Assembly (NCBI GenBank): GCA_016844365.1
Contig: JAENIT010000022.1
Location: forward strand, 1-7,740
Direction: 5' to 3'
From: Dehalococcoidia bacterium
Lineage (GTDB): Bacteria > Chloroflexota > Dehalococcoidia > SHYD01 > SHYC01
Length of the DNA: 7,740 nt
Shown here: one piece after another, positions 7,307 to 7,740 of the stretch
Layout of the letters: every line of letters starts with the position of its first letter
Numbering within the stretch: the first letter of the stretch is position 1
The notes under the pieces: generated by a model
What the model saw: only the letters and a program-made list of their open reading frames with translations
Database searches by the model: none
Told to the model about the DNA's origin: nothing
Made by a program: the position numbers and the translations under genes

Positions 7307-7365
7307 ACGGATGCCAGGGTAATCAAGATATAGTGCCCTTGAGCGCGTAATAGGGGAGGGTTACC

Positions 7366-7740
7366 ATGTTCGTTCTACGCAGAGAACAGACCATTGACTT
7401 CGGAAGGGTGAGCGAGTACGACGCGTACCAGAAGCAAAGTTTGGAGGCCGTGAAGCACCAGCCAGGCTTTCTCCGTGACCTCACGGCGTTGTCCCTGGGG
7501 AATCATGCTCACCGCCTGTTGTACCAGATTTGGACAAGCAAAGAGGCTTTCTTGGCTTATTCCCGAGGTGAGCATTGGGTAAGGCCTCCGGAGGGCCTTG
7601 AGCCGGGGATTGGGCAGAGCGGCTACTACGAGTTCGTTGCTATTGGTGAGGACATGCCGCCAGACCAAGGGCATTTCGTCATTGAGCGTAACTTCAGGGT
7701 GATAAATGGTCGCCAGGACGAGTTTGAGGCTGCAGAGGCC
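7366..7740 (+). CDS. ABM-like (dimeric alpha-beta barrel) protein, 5' part
   Basis: The window ends in frame after 125 codons, with no stop reached. The translation shows a first ferredoxin-like unit: FVLRREQTIDFGRVSEY, the helix DAYQKQSLEAVKHQPGFLRDL (19-39), strand HRLLYQIWTSKEAFLAYSR (49-67), and YYEFVAI (87-93). Helix-PGF-strand-W-S-EAF spacing is typical of antibiotic-biosynthesis-monooxygenase (ABM) and related dimeric alpha-beta barrel domains. A second unit seems to begin at HFVIERNFRVINGRQDEFEAAEA, suggesting tandem domains. Such proteins include small oxygenases acting on quinones or haem, but also many of unknown role, and no cofactor residues can be assigned here. The ATG has an excellent GGGGAGGG (7353-7360) 5 nt upstream. 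The gene has its own promoter and leader, separated from gyrB by a terminator. Confidence 0.72.
   Translation, partial: MFVLRREQTIDFGRVSEYDAYQKQSLEAVKHQPGFLRDLTALSLGNHAHRLLYQIWTSKEAFLAYSRGEHWVRPPEGLEPGIGQSGYYEFVAIGEDMPPDQGHFVIERNFRVINGRQDEFEAAEA

Noticed and set aside
7375..7674. 99-residue minus-strand ORF opposite the last gene
   Set aside because: The plus strand has a strong ribosome-binding site and an ABM-like translation; the minus ORF has neither.

Overview
The window comes from a moderately GC-rich bacterium. My best guess is an uncultured Chloroflexota member, perhaps Dehalococcoidia-like. That guess rests on an rpsF-ssb-rpsR cluster without rplI, a membrane protein beside gyrB of a kind I associate with that phylum, and frequent GTG/TTG starts. 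No rRNA or other taxonomic marker is present, so it is an inference.

The layout is divergent around position ~4000. On the minus strand, reading from 3942 down to 1, there are two parts. The first is a visibly AT-richer two-gene cassette (3942-2654): a DUF6978-like protein followed by a DUF1828/DUF1829-like protein. The second is a housekeeping run with its own strong promoter at ~2590-2618: rpsF (S6), ssb, rpsR (S18), a membrane-anchored SurA/PpiC-type peptidyl-prolyl isomerase, and the start of hom (homoserine dehydrogenase), which leaves the window at position 1. Four of these five housekeeping genes start with GTG or TTG.

On the plus strand, reading from 4056 to 7740, there is a six-helix membrane protein of unknown function, which appears to be transcribed as a leaderless mRNA from an extended -10 promoter. 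Next is a complete gyrB with its own extended -10 promoter and a strong intrinsic terminator. A separate transcription unit follows: a good sigma70-type promoter with an inverted repeat over the -10, a ~130-nt leader, and the first 125 codons of a protein with antibiotic-biosynthesis-monooxygenase-like (ABM) domains, cut by the window end.

The ribosomal, ssb and gyrB genes serve translation and DNA replication/topology; Ppi and hom serve protein folding and amino-acid synthesis. The DUF6978-like/DUF1828-like pair is the accessory item. It sits between two core loci, differs in base composition, and resembles two-gene toxin-antitoxin or phage-defence modules in size and arrangement. That function is a hypothesis and nothing in the sequence proves it. 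I found no RNA genes, CRISPR arrays, insertion sequences or replication origin.
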